Below, piece after piece: positions 50,128 to 58,287 of a stretch of 64,000 nt of DNA. The position numbers were made by a program, and so were the translations under genes. A model generated the notes under the pieces. The model saw nothing but the letters and a program-made list of their open reading frames with translations. It was not told the DNA's origin and searched no databases. The stretch's first letter is position 1. The number at the start of each line of letters is the position of its first letter. The stretch is from positions 1 to 64,000 of the forward strand of contig NZ_VWMY01000026.1 in assembly GCF_008905045.1 (NCBI RefSeq), read 5' to 3'. This DNA comes from Streptomyces albicerus. Lineage in GTDB: Bacteria > Actinomycetota > Actinomycetes > Streptomycetales > Streptomycetaceae.

Positions 50128-50706
50128 CTAACTGACCCGCTCCGCGCGGTGTTTGACCGCGCGGAGGCGCACCTTCGCCGGGAGTGATGCGAGGCCTGCC
50201 GAGTCCCTCGCATGGGCCAGTGCCTCCGTGGTCAGGCGGTGGAGGGCGTCTCCGGGGTCGGCGTGTGGCTCCAGCATCAGTTGGACCCGTGCCTCGGGGA
50301 CGCTGCGCCGCCCGGTGAGCGACGCCTGTGCCCGCGCGACGCCGTCCAACGCGCCCGCCTCGCCGGCCAGTACGCCTTCCAGGGCACGCCCCCGCAGCAG
50401 CGCGCCCTCGCCGTCGCCGGTGTCGACGAGCACCTCGGCGAGCCGGCGCCGCCGCAGCACCGCCGTGAGCCACCACAGGGCGAGCAGCACGGCCACGGCG
50501 AGTACGGCGATGACGGTGGGCCACCACCAGCCGTCGTCCCGCCACCGCGTCCGGTCCGCGTCGCTGAGCAGCACGTCGTTCCGCCCGTCGTGGATCCACC
50601 ACGAGGGCGGATTCGCGCCGAGACCGACGGCCAGCACGGAACCGCCGCCCACGACGAGAAGCAGACCCGCGAGGCCCAGCAGGACCCGGTTCACGATCCT
50701 CAGCAC
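50128..50706 (-). CDS. amaP: Alkaline shock response membrane anchor protein AmaP
   Basis: A 192-aa protein with two membrane helices (RVLLGLAGLLLVVGGGSVLAVGL, WPTVIAVLAVAVLLALWWL) and a C-terminal cytosolic Asp23-like domain (ARVQLMLEPHADPGDALHRLTTEALAHARDSAG). In Staphylococcus, AmaP anchors Asp23 to the membrane. GTG 50706 follows AAGGGGTGA and lies 4 nt after the previous gene. Last gene of the Asp23 cluster. Confidence 0.85.
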   Translation of the reverse strand: MLRIVNRVLLGLAGLLLVVGGGSVLAVGLGANPPSWWIHDGRNDVLLSDADRTRWRDDGWWWPTVIAVLAVAVLLALWWLTAVLRRRRLAEVLVDTGDGEGALLRGRALEGVLAGEAGALDGVARAQASLTGRRSVPEARVQLMLEPHADPGDALHRLTTEALAHARDSAGLASLPAKVRLRAVKHRAERVS

Positions 50707-50710
50707 CGGC

Positions 50711-51385
50711 TCACCCCTTCCGGCCCGGCCGCGCGACATGCACCGACAGGGCGGGGCGCCGGGCGAGCCCGAGTCCCTTGATGCCGTCGGCGAGCGTGGC
50801 GTCCAAGTCGGCGCGTACGTCGTCGAGTTCACGGAAGTGCGACACCGCGCGGACGTCGACCTTCGTACGTCCCACGCGGACCCGCACCGATCGCACGCCG
50901 GACACCTCCATGGCCCGGTCGCGCAGCACCATGGCGGCCGCGCCCCGGTGCAGTCCGGCCCGTACGTCGGGGTGGGCGCGCCGCATCGCCAGGACGTCGC
51001 GCAGACCGGGTGTCGCGGCGAGGACGAGCAGCCAGACGCCGAGGGCCGTCGCCACTCCGGCGCCGACGAGCACCCAGGTGTCGTCGAGGGGCCGCTCGGC
51101 GAGCTCGCGGGCCAGGGACCTGCGCCACTGCATGGCGGGCCGGTCGGCACGCACGGCGGCGACGTCGTACAGCAGGAGGCCCGCGCCGGCCAGGATCAGC
51201 AGCGCGAGGATGCCCGCGGGGACACGGCGTGCCGACCAGAAGCGGCCCTCTCCGCCCTCGGTGTCGTCGAGGGTGGGCAGGGGTTTGTAGTCCGCCGCGG
51301 AGGCGGACTGGCCGAGTTCGTCCTCGGCCGTCTTCTCGATGACGGGCAGGTGCTGGGTGCTCTCGGAGCCCTGGGGCTCGCTCAT
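50711..51385 (-). CDS. DUF6286-type membrane protein in the Asp23 cluster
   Basis: A 224-aa protein with a hydrophilic N-terminus (about 1 to 50), two membrane helices (PAGILALLILAGAGLLLYDV and WVLVGAGVATALGVWLLVLA) and a C-terminal alpha/beta domain (VRSVRVRVGRTKVDVRAV) resembling AmaP. It overlaps the upstream Asp23 gene by 4 nt (ATGA). The family is known only from such clusters in actinobacteria. Confidence 0.8.
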   Translation of the reverse strand: MSEPQGSESTQHLPVIEKTAEDELGQSASAADYKPLPTLDDTEGGEGRFWSARRVPAGILALLILAGAGLLLYDVAAVRADRPAMQWRRSLARELAERPLDDTWVLVGAGVATALGVWLLVLAATPGLRDVLAMRRAHPDVRAGLHRGAAAMVLRDRAMEVSGVRSVRVRVGRTKVDVRAVSHFRELDDVRADLDATLADGIKGLGLARRPALSVHVARPGRKG

Positions 51386-51783
51386 TGCGTCCTCCCCTGT
51401 GCCGCGCCGCGCGTCTGTGCGGAGTGCAACCGCTCCACCTGGACGGCGACTTCGGGCACTTCCATTCCCGCCAACGTCTCTACCCGCCCCGTGACTTGGC
51501 GACGCACGGCACGGCACTGGCCGCCGATGTCGGAGGGGTAGTCGAGTTCGAGGCTGATCCGGACGCGGGCGGTGTCATGGCGCACGATGACGGTGGCGTG
51601 CGGGGGCACGGCGTCGGGCGGCAGCACGTCGAGGGCTTCGCGCGCCGCGCGTGCGGCGATCTTCGCGACGACCCGGTCGGCGATCCGGAGCGCGCCGCGA
51701 TCGGCCGGCGCGACGGCCCGGCCGGGGCTGCCGGGCCGGAGGACCGCGGCGGGCGCTGCGGGGTCGACGGCCTCACCGGACAC
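51382..51783 (-). CDS. Asp23/Gls24 family envelope stress protein, copy 2
   Basis: A 133-aa Asp23-type protein: RGALRIADRVVAKIAARAAREALDV, then a two-strand segment ARVRISLELDYPSDI and QVTGRVETLAGMEV. Asp23 proteins are abundant membrane-associated proteins needed for envelope stress balance. Overlaps the DUF6286 gene by 4 nt. GTG 51783. Confidence 0.85.
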   Translation of the reverse strand: MSGEAVDPAAPAAVLRPGSPGRAVAPADRGALRIADRVVAKIAARAAREALDVLPPDAVPPHATVIVRHDTARVRISLELDYPSDIGGQCRAVRRQVTGRVETLAGMEVPEVAVQVERLHSAQTRGAAQGRTQ

Positions 51784-51786
51784 GCG

Positions 51787-51981
51787 TCACCGCCGCCGGT
51801 CGTCGCGGGTGCCGCGGGTGCGGAAGAAGTCACCGGGGTCCAGGTCCCCCTCGAGGAACCGGCCCACGACGAAGCCGACGGCGCCCAGCGCCGCCACCAG
51901 CAGGAAGGCACCGAACCCGCCGAAGTATCCGGCGAAGCCCAGCGCCATTCCGGCGATCATGCCGATCACGGCCATGCTCAT
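51787..51981 (-). CDS. Small glycine-rich membrane protein (DUF2273-like)
   Basis: A 64-aa protein with a single or hairpin membrane region (VIGMIAGMALGFAGYFGGFGAFLLVAALG) and a charged C-terminus (DPGDFFRTRGTRDDRRR). DUF2273-like small proteins accompany Asp23 and AmaP genes in Gram-positive bacteria. It is 3 nt upstream of the Asp23 copy 2 start. Confidence 0.82.
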   Translation of the reverse strand: MSMAVIGMIAGMALGFAGYFGGFGAFLLVAALGAVGFVVGRFLEGDLDPGDFFRTRGTRDDRRR

Positions 51982-52024
51982 CGTGCGCTCCTCAGCAGGT
52001 CACTAACGGGTCGCCGATACGACT

Positions 52025-52519
52025 TCACTGGAGCCGGGTCTCCGACTCCTCTTCCTCTTCTTCCGGCAGCTTTACGTCGCTGACCGCGATGTTGACCTCG
52101 ACGACCTCGAGTCCCGTCATGCGCTCGACCGCCGCGATGACGTTCTCCCGGACGGCCCGGGCGACATCGGCGATGGACACGCCGTAGTCGACGACGATCT
52201 CCAGGTCGAGCGCGGTCTGCACCTCGCCGACCTCGGCCTTCACCCCGCGCGTGACGGACTTCGCGCCGCCGCCGGGGACCCGGTCGCGCACCGCGCCGAA
52301 CGTCCGCGAGATCCCGCTGCCCATGGCGTGCACGCCGAGGACGTCACGGGCGGCGAGCCCGGCGATCTTCTCGACCACGCCGTCGGCGATGGTGGTACGC
52401 CCCCGGGTGGCCGGGTCGCCACCACCGCGCTTGGTCACACCGGTCTTCCTGAGCTGCTGCGGGTCCGGCTGCTCGACCTCGGGGGTCTCCGGCCGCTTCC
52501 GCTGCGTCGTGTCGCTCAT
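52025..52519 (-). CDS. Asp23/Gls24 family envelope stress protein, copy 1
   Basis: A 164-aa Asp23 protein with a disordered N-terminus, then TTIADGVVEKIAGLAARDVLGVHAMGSG, LDLEIVVDYGVSIADVARAVRENVIAAVERMTGLEVVEVNIAVSD (listed here in parts of one domain) and an acidic tail EEEEEESE. First gene of the cluster. ATG 52519 follows AAAGGGATG; an upstream ATG at 52555 has weaker support. Confidence 0.9.
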   Translation of the reverse strand: MSDTTQRKRPETPEVEQPDPQQLRKTGVTKRGGGDPATRGRTTIADGVVEKIAGLAARDVLGVHAMGSGISRTFGAVRDRVPGGGAKSVTRGVKAEVGEVQTALDLEIVVDYGVSIADVARAVRENVIAAVERMTGLEVVEVNIAVSDVKLPEEEEEESETRLQ

Positions 52520-52605
52520 CGCCGTACATCCCTTTCGGTAGGCCCCTTCGCCCACACTAAGCGGGGTTCCCCGGTCCCGCGCCGTGGATGCGGCACGCTG
52601 GAGAA

Positions 52606-53361
52606 ATGACGGCGGATCGATGGACCCAGGCGGTACGGCAGCAGCTCGGCCTCGGCAGACTGGTGCCTCTCGGCGGCCCGCGCGACGGCGCGTGGATCAC
52701 GGAGCGGGCGGCCGGCTCGGTACTGCGCAGTGCGGCGCGTCACACGCTTGGCGTACGCCTCGGCTCACTGCGCCTCTCACTCACCGATCCGGAGGGCTCG
52801 TACGTGGCTGCCGTACCGCCTCCGCCGAGCGCGTTGCCGCCCGGGCCGCTGCGGATCACCGCGGAGTTCGCGGCGACGCTCACGCCGGGCGAGCCCTTGC
52901 CGACGACCGCGGCCCACCTGCGCACAGCCCTCGCCGCGGCGGCCAAGGAGCGGCTCGGGCTGACGGTCGCGGAGGTGGACCTCCGGGTGACGGGGTTGCT
53001 GGACACCGACGTGGCGGAGCGGGACGAGGACGATGTACGCCCGGACGACCGGCAATCCCCCGCGGAACCGGAGCCGGAGCCGGAGCTGGGCGACGACGAG
53101 TCCCGCGTGGCCGCCGCCACGCTGGCCGTCCCGGGCGTCACCCGGCTGACCGGCGCACTCGGCGGCCTGGGCCGCGCGGTACACATCGAGGACCGCGCGA
53201 GCGACGACTCCGCGCTCCCGCGCCGCCATGTCCGCGTTGAGATCGAGGTCGGTGCGAGCCGACGCGCCCTGGACGTGACGCGCGCAGTCCGCGAGGCGGC
53301 CACCGCAGCGCTCCCCGACCACCCGTCGGTGGCGGTACTGGTCACAGCGGTGAGCAACTGA
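52606..53361 (+). CDS. Asp23-cluster-associated protein (hypothetical)
   Basis: A 251-aa protein divergent from the Asp23 operon. It has two Asp23-like halves: AGSVLRSAARHTLGVRLGSLRLSL at the start and AAATLAVPGVTRLTG...HVRVEIEVGASRRALDVTRAVREA at the end, joined by an acidic Pro/Glu linker. No membrane segment. It likely belongs to the same envelope-stress module, perhaps as a duplicated and fused form. GGAGAA is close to ATG 52606. Confidence 0.72.
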   Translation: MTADRWTQAVRQQLGLGRLVPLGGPRDGAWITERAAGSVLRSAARHTLGVRLGSLRLSLTDPEGSYVAAVPPPPSALPPGPLRITAEFAATLTPGEPLPTTAAHLRTALAAAAKERLGLTVAEVDLRVTGLLDTDVAERDEDDVRPDDRQSPAEPEPEPELGDDESRVAAATLAVPGVTRLTGALGGLGRAVHIEDRASDDSALPRRHVRVEIEVGASRRALDVTRAVREAATAALPDHPSVAVLVTAVSN

Positions 53362-53367
53362 AGACGG

Positions 53368-53405
53368 CCCCGCCTTCAGGGGCGCGGGGAACTGCGCGAC
53401 CAGCC
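53368..53405 (-). repeat. Streptomyces intergenic repeat, short form, copy 7
   Basis: Reads on the minus strand GGCTGGTCGCGCAGTTCC then CCGCGCCCCTGAAGG; lies between the convergent genes at 52606 and 53448. Confidence 0.8.
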
Positions 53406-53447
53406 CCCTCAACCTGCACACGACAGACAGGCCGTCGTACGGACCCC

Positions 53448-54239
53448 TCAGTCGGAAAGCCCCGCAAGATCCCTCAACCGCCGCCCCTGAGCCGCCCGCT
53501 CGGCAACCCGCTGATCCGCATACGTACGGTCAACCGCACCCTGCAGCAAGGCCTTCGTCTCGATGAGAGCGTCCCGCGGCGCAGCCAGCAGCGCCCCCGC
53601 AAGATCACGTACGGCGCCGTCGAGCTGGTCGACAGGCACGGCCAGGTTGGCGAGCCCGGTCCGCTCGGCCTCCTCGGCCAGCACGAACCGACCCGTCGCA
53701 CAGATCTCCAGCGCCCGCGCATACCCCACGAGCCCCACCAGCGGATGCGTACCCGTGAGATCGGGCACGAGCCCGAGGCTGGTCTCGCGCATGGCGAACT
53801 GCACGTCGTCCGCGACGACGCGCAGGTCACAGGCGAGGGCAAGCTGGAAGCCCGCCCCGATGGCATGCCCCTGCACGGCGGCGATGGACACGATGTCGCT
53901 CCGCCGCCACCAGGTGAAACCCTCCTGGTATCCGGCGATGGCCGCGTCGAGCTCGGCGTCGGAGCCGCGCGCGAGATCGATGAAGGACGGCTCGCCGTCG
54001 AACCCCTCGGGCGTGAACGCCTGCCGGTCGAGCCCCGCGGAGAAGGACTTGCCTTCCGCGCGCAGCACGACAACACGGACGGTGCCCGGCAGCGACTGCC
54101 CCGCCTCGGCCAGCGCCCGCCACAGAGCGGGGCTCTGCGCGTTGCGCTTGGCCGGGTTGGTCAGCGTCACCGTCGCGAGCGCGTCGTCGACGGTGAGCCG
54201 TACGCCGTCCTTGTCGAGCAGCGGGTCGAACGAAGCCAT
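53448..54239 (-). CDS. Enoyl-CoA hydratase/isomerase family protein
   Basis: A 263-aa crotonase. Oxyanion and active-site regions: KSFSAGLDR, GHAIGAGFQLALACDLR and FAMRETSLGLVPDLTGTHPL; the two catalytic glutamates have counterparts in MRET and ALEIC, so hydratase activity is plausible. It would act on 2-enoyl-CoA in fatty acid or amino acid breakdown. ATG 54239 follows GGAGGCG. Confidence 0.9.
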   Translation of the reverse strand: MASFDPLLDKDGVRLTVDDALATVTLTNPAKRNAQSPALWRALAEAGQSLPGTVRVVVLRAEGKSFSAGLDRQAFTPEGFDGEPSFIDLARGSDAELDAAIAGYQEGFTWWRRSDIVSIAAVQGHAIGAGFQLALACDLRVVADDVQFAMRETSLGLVPDLTGTHPLVGLVGYARALEICATGRFVLAEEAERTGLANLAVPVDQLDGAVRDLAGALLAAPRDALIETKALLQGAVDRTYADQRVAERAAQGRRLRDLAGLSD

Positions 54240-54371
54240 GGGGCGCCTCCGATGGGTGCGGTCAGAGCGGGTGCCGTAGGAGCACACCCTTAAGTGACTG
54301 CACAGTAACCACCCGGGCGGTCATCCGACCGACCGGGTGGCCACCATCGAGGTACGAGGAGCCGCCCGGCG

Positions 54372-54593
54372 TCAGGCCGACGCGGCCTTCTTGCCCCGCG
54401 TCGCTCCGCCACGCCCACGAAGCGTGACGCCCGACTCACTGAGCATCCGGTGTACGAAGCCATACGAGCGGCCGGTCTCCTCGGCCAGCGCCCGGATGCT
54501 CGCACCGGAGTCGTACTTCTTCTTCAGGTCTGCCGCGAGCTTGTCGCGCGCGGCGCCGGTTACCCGGCTGCCCTTCTTCAGAGTCTCGGCCAC
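54372..54593 (-). CDS. gbn: Nucleoid-associated protein Gbn (GATC-binding), helix-turn-helix
   Basis: A 73-aa basic protein: KKGSRVTGAARDKLAADLKKK, the helix-turn-helix SIRALAEETGRSYGFVHRML and a Gly/Arg/Lys tail. Length and sequence match Gbn of S. coelicolor (as I recall, SCO1839), a small abundant nucleoid protein that prefers GATC sites and affects development. GTG 54593 is set by AGGAGGCACGG; ATGs upstream at 54632 and 54638 give longer frames without better ribosome sites. Six GATC sites crowd the region upstream. Confidence 0.88.
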   Translation of the reverse strand: MAETLKKGSRVTGAARDKLAADLKKKYDSGASIRALAEETGRSYGFVHRMLSESGVTLRGRGGATRGKKAASA

Positions 54594-54862
54594 CCGTGCC
54601 TCCTCATGGGAAGTGCGCTCTGGACTTCTCATGATCACCCCTCAAGAGCTTCCTGGCCACCCATTCGGCAAGGTCCGTGGGACAAGCTTTGGGACGCGGA
54701 AGCCCGTCACCACGAGCGGAATCCCGCATTCCGCCAGCGCTTGTCCGTACGGCCGAACGGGTTCATCGACGAAGGTCCAGGTCAGCGACGCGCGGCGGCC
54801 GGGCCCTTGGGAACGAAGGGCCCGGCCGGGAAATCGATGTAGGACACACCTCGGTACGAGGA

Positions 54863-54930
54863 GATCTCACACAGATGATGGATCACGGATCGGCCGAATG
54901 ATCCATACGCAGTGGATCAGTCTTTCGATC
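54863..54930. promoter_or_regulatory. Cluster of six GATC sites upstream of gbn
   Basis: GATC occurs at 54863, 54881, 54888, 54900, 54915 and 54927 within 68 bp; at this base composition about 0.2 would be expected. A seventh is at 54633 near the start. Because Gbn prefers GATC, this is a candidate autoregulatory or nucleation site. The rest of the 54594 to 54990 gap shows no other gene. Confidence 0.6.
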
Positions 54931-54990
54931 AAGCGCCGCTGACCGACGCTCCGGGCGTACGCGGGGCTCGGGCGCGGGCGGCGGGGCGGC

Positions 54991-56589
54991 TCAGGCGAGG
55001 GCCACCAGGTCCGCGTAGTCGGCGCCCCACAGGTCCTCGACACCGTCGGGCAGGAGGATGATCCGCTCGGGCTGGAGTGCCTCGACGGCGCCCTCGTCGT
55101 GGGTGACGAGGACGACGGCGCCCTTGTAGGTGCGCAGGGCGCCGAGGATCTCCTCGCGGCTGGCGGGGTCGAGGTTGTTCGTCGGCTCGTCGAGGAGGAG
55201 CACGTTCGCGGACGACACCACGAGGGTGGCGAGCGCGAGACGGGTCTTCTCGCCGCCGGAGAGGACTCCGGCCGGCTTGTCCACGTCGTCGCCGGAGAAC
55301 AGGAACGAGCCGAGCGTCTTGCGAACCTGGACCAGGTCCAGGTCGGGGGCCGCGGAGCGCATGTTCTCCAGAACCGTGCGCTCGGGGTCGAGGGTCTCGT
55401 GCTCCTGCGCGTAGTAGCCGAGCTTGAGGCCGTGGCCCTCTATGACCTGGCCGGTGTCGGGCTTCTCGGCGCCGCCGAGGAGCCGGAGCAGGGTCGTCTT
55501 GCCGGCGCCGTTCAGACCGAGGATGACGACGCGCGAACCCTTGTCGATGGCCAGGTCGACGTCGGTGAAGATCTCCAGCGAGCCGTACGACTTCGACAGG
55601 CCCTCGGCCATCAGCGGGGTCTTGCCGCAGGGGGACGGCTCGGGGAAGCGCAGCTTGGCGACCTTGTCGGACTTCCGCTCGGCCTCGAGGCCCGCGAGGA
55701 GCTTGTCCGCGCGCTTGGCCATGTTCTGGGCGGCGACGGTCTTGGTGGCCTTGGCGCGCATCTTGTCGGCCTGCGAGTGGAGCGCCGAGGCTTTCTTCTC
55801 GGCGTTCTGCCGCTCGCGCTTGCGGCGCTTCTCGTCGGCCTCGCGCTGCTGCTGGTAGAGCTTCCAGCCCATGTTGTAGACGTCGATCTGGGCGCGGTTG
55901 GCGTCCAGATAGAACACCTTGTTGACGACCGTCTCGACCAGGTCGACGTCGTGGGAGATCACGATGAAGCCGCCGCGGTAGGTCTTCAGGTAGTCGCGCA
56001 GCCAGACGATCGAGTCGGCGTCGAGGTGGTTCGTCGGCTCGTCGAGGAGCAGGGTGTCCGCGTCCGAGAAGAGGATGCGGGCCAGCTCGATACGGCGGCG
56101 CTGACCACCGGAGAGCGTATGGAGGGGCTGGCCGAGCACCCGGTCGGGGAGGTTGAGCGCGGCGGCGATGGTGGCGGCCTCGGCCTCGGCGGCGTACCCG
56201 CCCTTGGTGAGGAACTCGGTCTCCTGGCGCTCGTACTGCCTGAGTGCCTTCTCGCGGGTGGCGCCCGAGCCGTTCGCGATGCGCTGTTCGTTCTCGCGCA
56301 TCTTGCGGATCAGGGTGTCGAGGCCGCGGGCGGAGAGGATGCGGTCGCCGGCGAGCTGGTCGAGGTCGCCGGTGCGCGGGTCCTGCGGGAGGTAACCGAC
56401 CTCGCCGGAGCGGGCGACGGTGCCCCCGGCGGGGATGCCCTCGCCTGCGAGGACCTTGGTGAGCGTGGTCTTTCCCGCTCCATTGCGGCCTACCAGGCCG
56501 ATGCGGTCGCCCTTGGTGATACGGAAGGTGGCGGACTCGATGAGGATGCGGGCGCCGGCGCGCAGCTCGATACCGGAGGCGGAAATCAC
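54991..56589 (-). CDS. ABC-F family ATPase (translation factor type)
   Basis: A 532-aa protein with two ABC domains and no membrane segments: Walker A GRNGAGKTTL and GLNGAGKTTL, signatures LSGGQRRR and LSGGEKTR, Walker B LLLDEPTNHLD and LLLDEPTNNLD. The interdomain linker (GWKLYQQQREADEKRRKRERQNAEKK) is charged and long, as in ribosome-associated ABC-F proteins (EttA/Uup/antibiotic resistance types). No antibiotic genes are nearby, so a housekeeping translation role is most likely. GTG 56589 follows CAGGAG. Confidence 0.93.
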   Translation of the reverse strand: MISASGIELRAGARILIESATFRITKGDRIGLVGRNGAGKTTLTKVLAGEGIPAGGTVARSGEVGYLPQDPRTGDLDQLAGDRILSARGLDTLIRKMRENEQRIANGSGATREKALRQYERQETEFLTKGGYAAEAEAATIAAALNLPDRVLGQPLHTLSGGQRRRIELARILFSDADTLLLDEPTNHLDADSIVWLRDYLKTYRGGFIVISHDVDLVETVVNKVFYLDANRAQIDVYNMGWKLYQQQREADEKRRKRERQNAEKKASALHSQADKMRAKATKTVAAQNMAKRADKLLAGLEAERKSDKVAKLRFPEPSPCGKTPLMAEGLSKSYGSLEIFTDVDLAIDKGSRVVILGLNGAGKTTLLRLLGGAEKPDTGQVIEGHGLKLGYYAQEHETLDPERTVLENMRSAAPDLDLVQVRKTLGSFLFSGDDVDKPAGVLSGGEKTRLALATLVVSSANVLLLDEPTNNLDPASREEILGALRTYKGAVVLVTHDEGAVEALQPERIILLPDGVEDLWGADYADLVALA

Positions 56590-56647
56590 GGACAGACTCC
56601 TGGGCAGGGTCGATGACGGAGTGGGCGGCTGAGGTCGTTCACGCCGT

Positions 56648-56671
56648 CTAATGCGCGAGGAGAATGGCCAT
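56648..56671 (-). CDS. Possible 7-codon leader ORF (MAILLAH) before the ABC-F gene
   Basis: ATG 56671 to TAG 56648 encodes MAILLAH, 58 nt before the ABC-F start. TAGACT lies 6 nt before this ATG, an ideal -10 box for a leaderless transcript; the same TAG is the stop of the upstream gene at 56681. Several ABC-F genes are controlled by translated leaders, so the micro-ORF may be regulatory. I saw no clear attenuator hairpin, which weakens the case. Confidence 0.35.
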   Translation of the reverse strand: MAILLAH

Positions 56672-56680
56672 GGGCCAAGT

Positions 56681-57544
56681 CTAACGGGGCGGTGCAACCA
56701 CTTTTCCTGTGTGCGGGTGTTCGGGACTGTGACGCTCATTGCCCAGCGGGGTGCGGTGCGGGGTGATCCTGCCGAGGTCGTCCACGGCGATGAGCTGGGC
56801 GGTCCAGGCACTTTCCGGGCAGGGCTGCGCGACCAGAAGCACCGTTCCGTGACGCATCCCACGCGCGGGTTCGAAGGCGCAGCCCCTTCGGGCGGGCAGC
56901 ACCCAGCGCAGGTCGCCGTCCGCGATGCGGTACGCGGTGATGCGCTCCGGGGTGACGACGGCGAGCATGCCCCGGTCGAGGGCCCGCAGAACTCCGGCGC
57001 CGCCGTGGGCCGCGAGCAGGCCGGCCGCGTCGGGGAGGGCCCGGTGCCAGCGGACGGCGCCGCGGGCGGTGTCGGTGACCAGTCCGTCGTCCCAGAGCGT
57101 GATCGCCTCCCCGCGCGCGGGGAGCACGGTGAGCGGGCGACGGCCCTCGCGCGCGTGGGTCCAGCGGAGCTCGCCGGTCCGTCCGTCGTACGCCTCGACG
57201 GTCGCCCCGTGCGTACGCAGCCGGGGTGCCGTCGCGTGCTCGGGTGCCGTCGCGTGCTCCACACGCGCGTGGGCGGTGAAGTGGTCTCCGTAGGGAGTGG
57301 GCCGCACCTGGTGGGCGGCGGCGAGGAGCGATGCGGCCAGGAGGAGGCCGAGGGCGGTGCGGAGGAGGCGGGAGCCGGTGGCGGGGGTCTCCGGAGCCGC
57401 GGTCTCAGGGGCCATGGCTTCAGGGGCTGTGGCGTCAAGTGCCGTGGCTTCAACAGCCGTGCCTTCCAGGGCCGCCGGAGTGGCCGGTCTCTCCTCCGTC
57501 GCCTCGCCCGGCAGAACGACCACTGCGCCCCCTTCGGTAACCAC
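56681..57544 (-). CDS. Membrane-anchored protein with PQQ-like repeat domain (hypothetical)
   Basis: About 287 aa. After a cytoplasmic Ala/Glu/Pro-rich region comes one membrane helix (LLRTALGLLLAASLLAAAH) and an exported domain with propeller-like strands (VEAYDGRTGELRWTHA, GVLRALDRGMLAVVTPERITAYRIADGDLRWVLP) and a pair of cysteines. The start is uncertain: the frame continues past 57544 and would collide with the divergent gene at 57762, so a GTG near 57544 or 57616 is likely. Function unknown. Confidence 0.6.
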   Translation of the reverse strand: MVTEGGAVVVLPGEATEERPATPAALEGTAVEATALDATAPEAMAPETAAPETPATGSRLLRTALGLLLAASLLAAAHQVRPTPYGDHFTAHARVEHATAPEHATAPRLRTHGATVEAYDGRTGELRWTHAREGRRPLTVLPARGEAITLWDDGLVTDTARGAVRWHRALPDAAGLLAAHGGAGVLRALDRGMLAVVTPERITAYRIADGDLRWVLPARRGCAFEPARGMRHGTVLLVAQPCPESAWTAQLIAVDDLGRITPHRTPLGNERHSPEHPHTGKVVAPPR

Positions 57545-57761
57545 GGCCCACAGCCCACGGAACAGGCGCAGAGCGTAGCCACGCCGGGCGGGTCCGGCCG
57601 TGACTGCCGTCGTGACACGGCGGGCGGGTGGCGGGGTGTCCCCCGTTCGGAGGTCCGCCCGGAGCCGGCTGGGCAGGGCGTTGTCAGTGCCGGGTGCAAG
57701 ACTGTGGAGCAGGTCACATTCAGGCGATGTTCCGACAAGGGGACAAAAAGGAGTGATCCGC

Positions 57762-58175
57762 ATGGCAGGCACGGACGGCGGGCGCCCGAGCATCTACCCG
57801 ACGCTGCTGTACGCGGACGCGAAGGCCGCGATCAAGCAGCTCACGGAGGCGTTCGGCTTCACCGAGGCGTCGGTGTACGAGGGCGAGGACGGCAAGGTCC
57901 TGCACGCGGAGCTGGTGCAGGGCAACGGCGCGGTGATGCTCGGTTCCAAGGGCACCGGCGGCCGCTTCGACGAGGCGATGAAGGGCTCTACGCACACCGG
58001 GGTGTACATCGTCGTGGACGACATCGACGCACACCACCAGCAAGCCGTCGACCACGGCGCGGAGATCCTGATGCCCCCGACGGACCAGGACTACGGTTCG
58101 CGGGACTACATGGCCCGGGACATCGAGGGCAACATCTGGAGCTTCGGTACGTACGCCCCCGAGATAACGGCGTGA
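57762..58175 (+). CDS. VOC family (glyoxalase/PhnB-like) protein
   Basis: A 137-aa vicinal-oxygen-chelate fold protein: YPTLLYADAKAAIKQLTEAFGF, GAVMLGSKG, GVYIVVDDIDAHHQQAVDHGAEI and the closing YMARDIEGNIWSFGTY. This PhnB-like branch includes many proteins of unknown substrate. ATG 57762 follows AAGGAGTGAT. Confidence 0.88.
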   Translation: MAGTDGGRPSIYPTLLYADAKAAIKQLTEAFGFTEASVYEGEDGKVLHAELVQGNGAVMLGSKGTGGRFDEAMKGSTHTGVYIVVDDIDAHHQQAVDHGAEILMPPTDQDYGSRDYMARDIEGNIWSFGTYAPEITA

Positions 58176-58192
58176 CGCCCGGCCCCGCCCCG

Positions 58193-58228
58193 GCCCCGTA
58201 AGGGGCGCGGGGAACTGCGCGACCAGCC
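58193..58228 (-). repeat. Streptomyces intergenic repeat, short form, copy 8
   Basis: On the minus strand GGCTGGTCGCGCAGTTCC then CCGCGCCCCTTACGG, preceded by GGCTGCGGGTCGGCCGTGG, the same extended homology as the copy at 47334. Confidence 0.8.
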
Positions 58229-58287
58229 ACGGCCGACCCGCAGCCGAACCACCGCATTCGCCGTTTCCCCGCCTTCTCGCGGAGCGA

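Noticed and set aside
54991..56589. ABC-F gene as an antibiotic self-resistance gene
   Set aside because: No biosynthetic genes lie nearby and the sequence looks like the conserved housekeeping member; resistance cannot be claimed from sequence alone.
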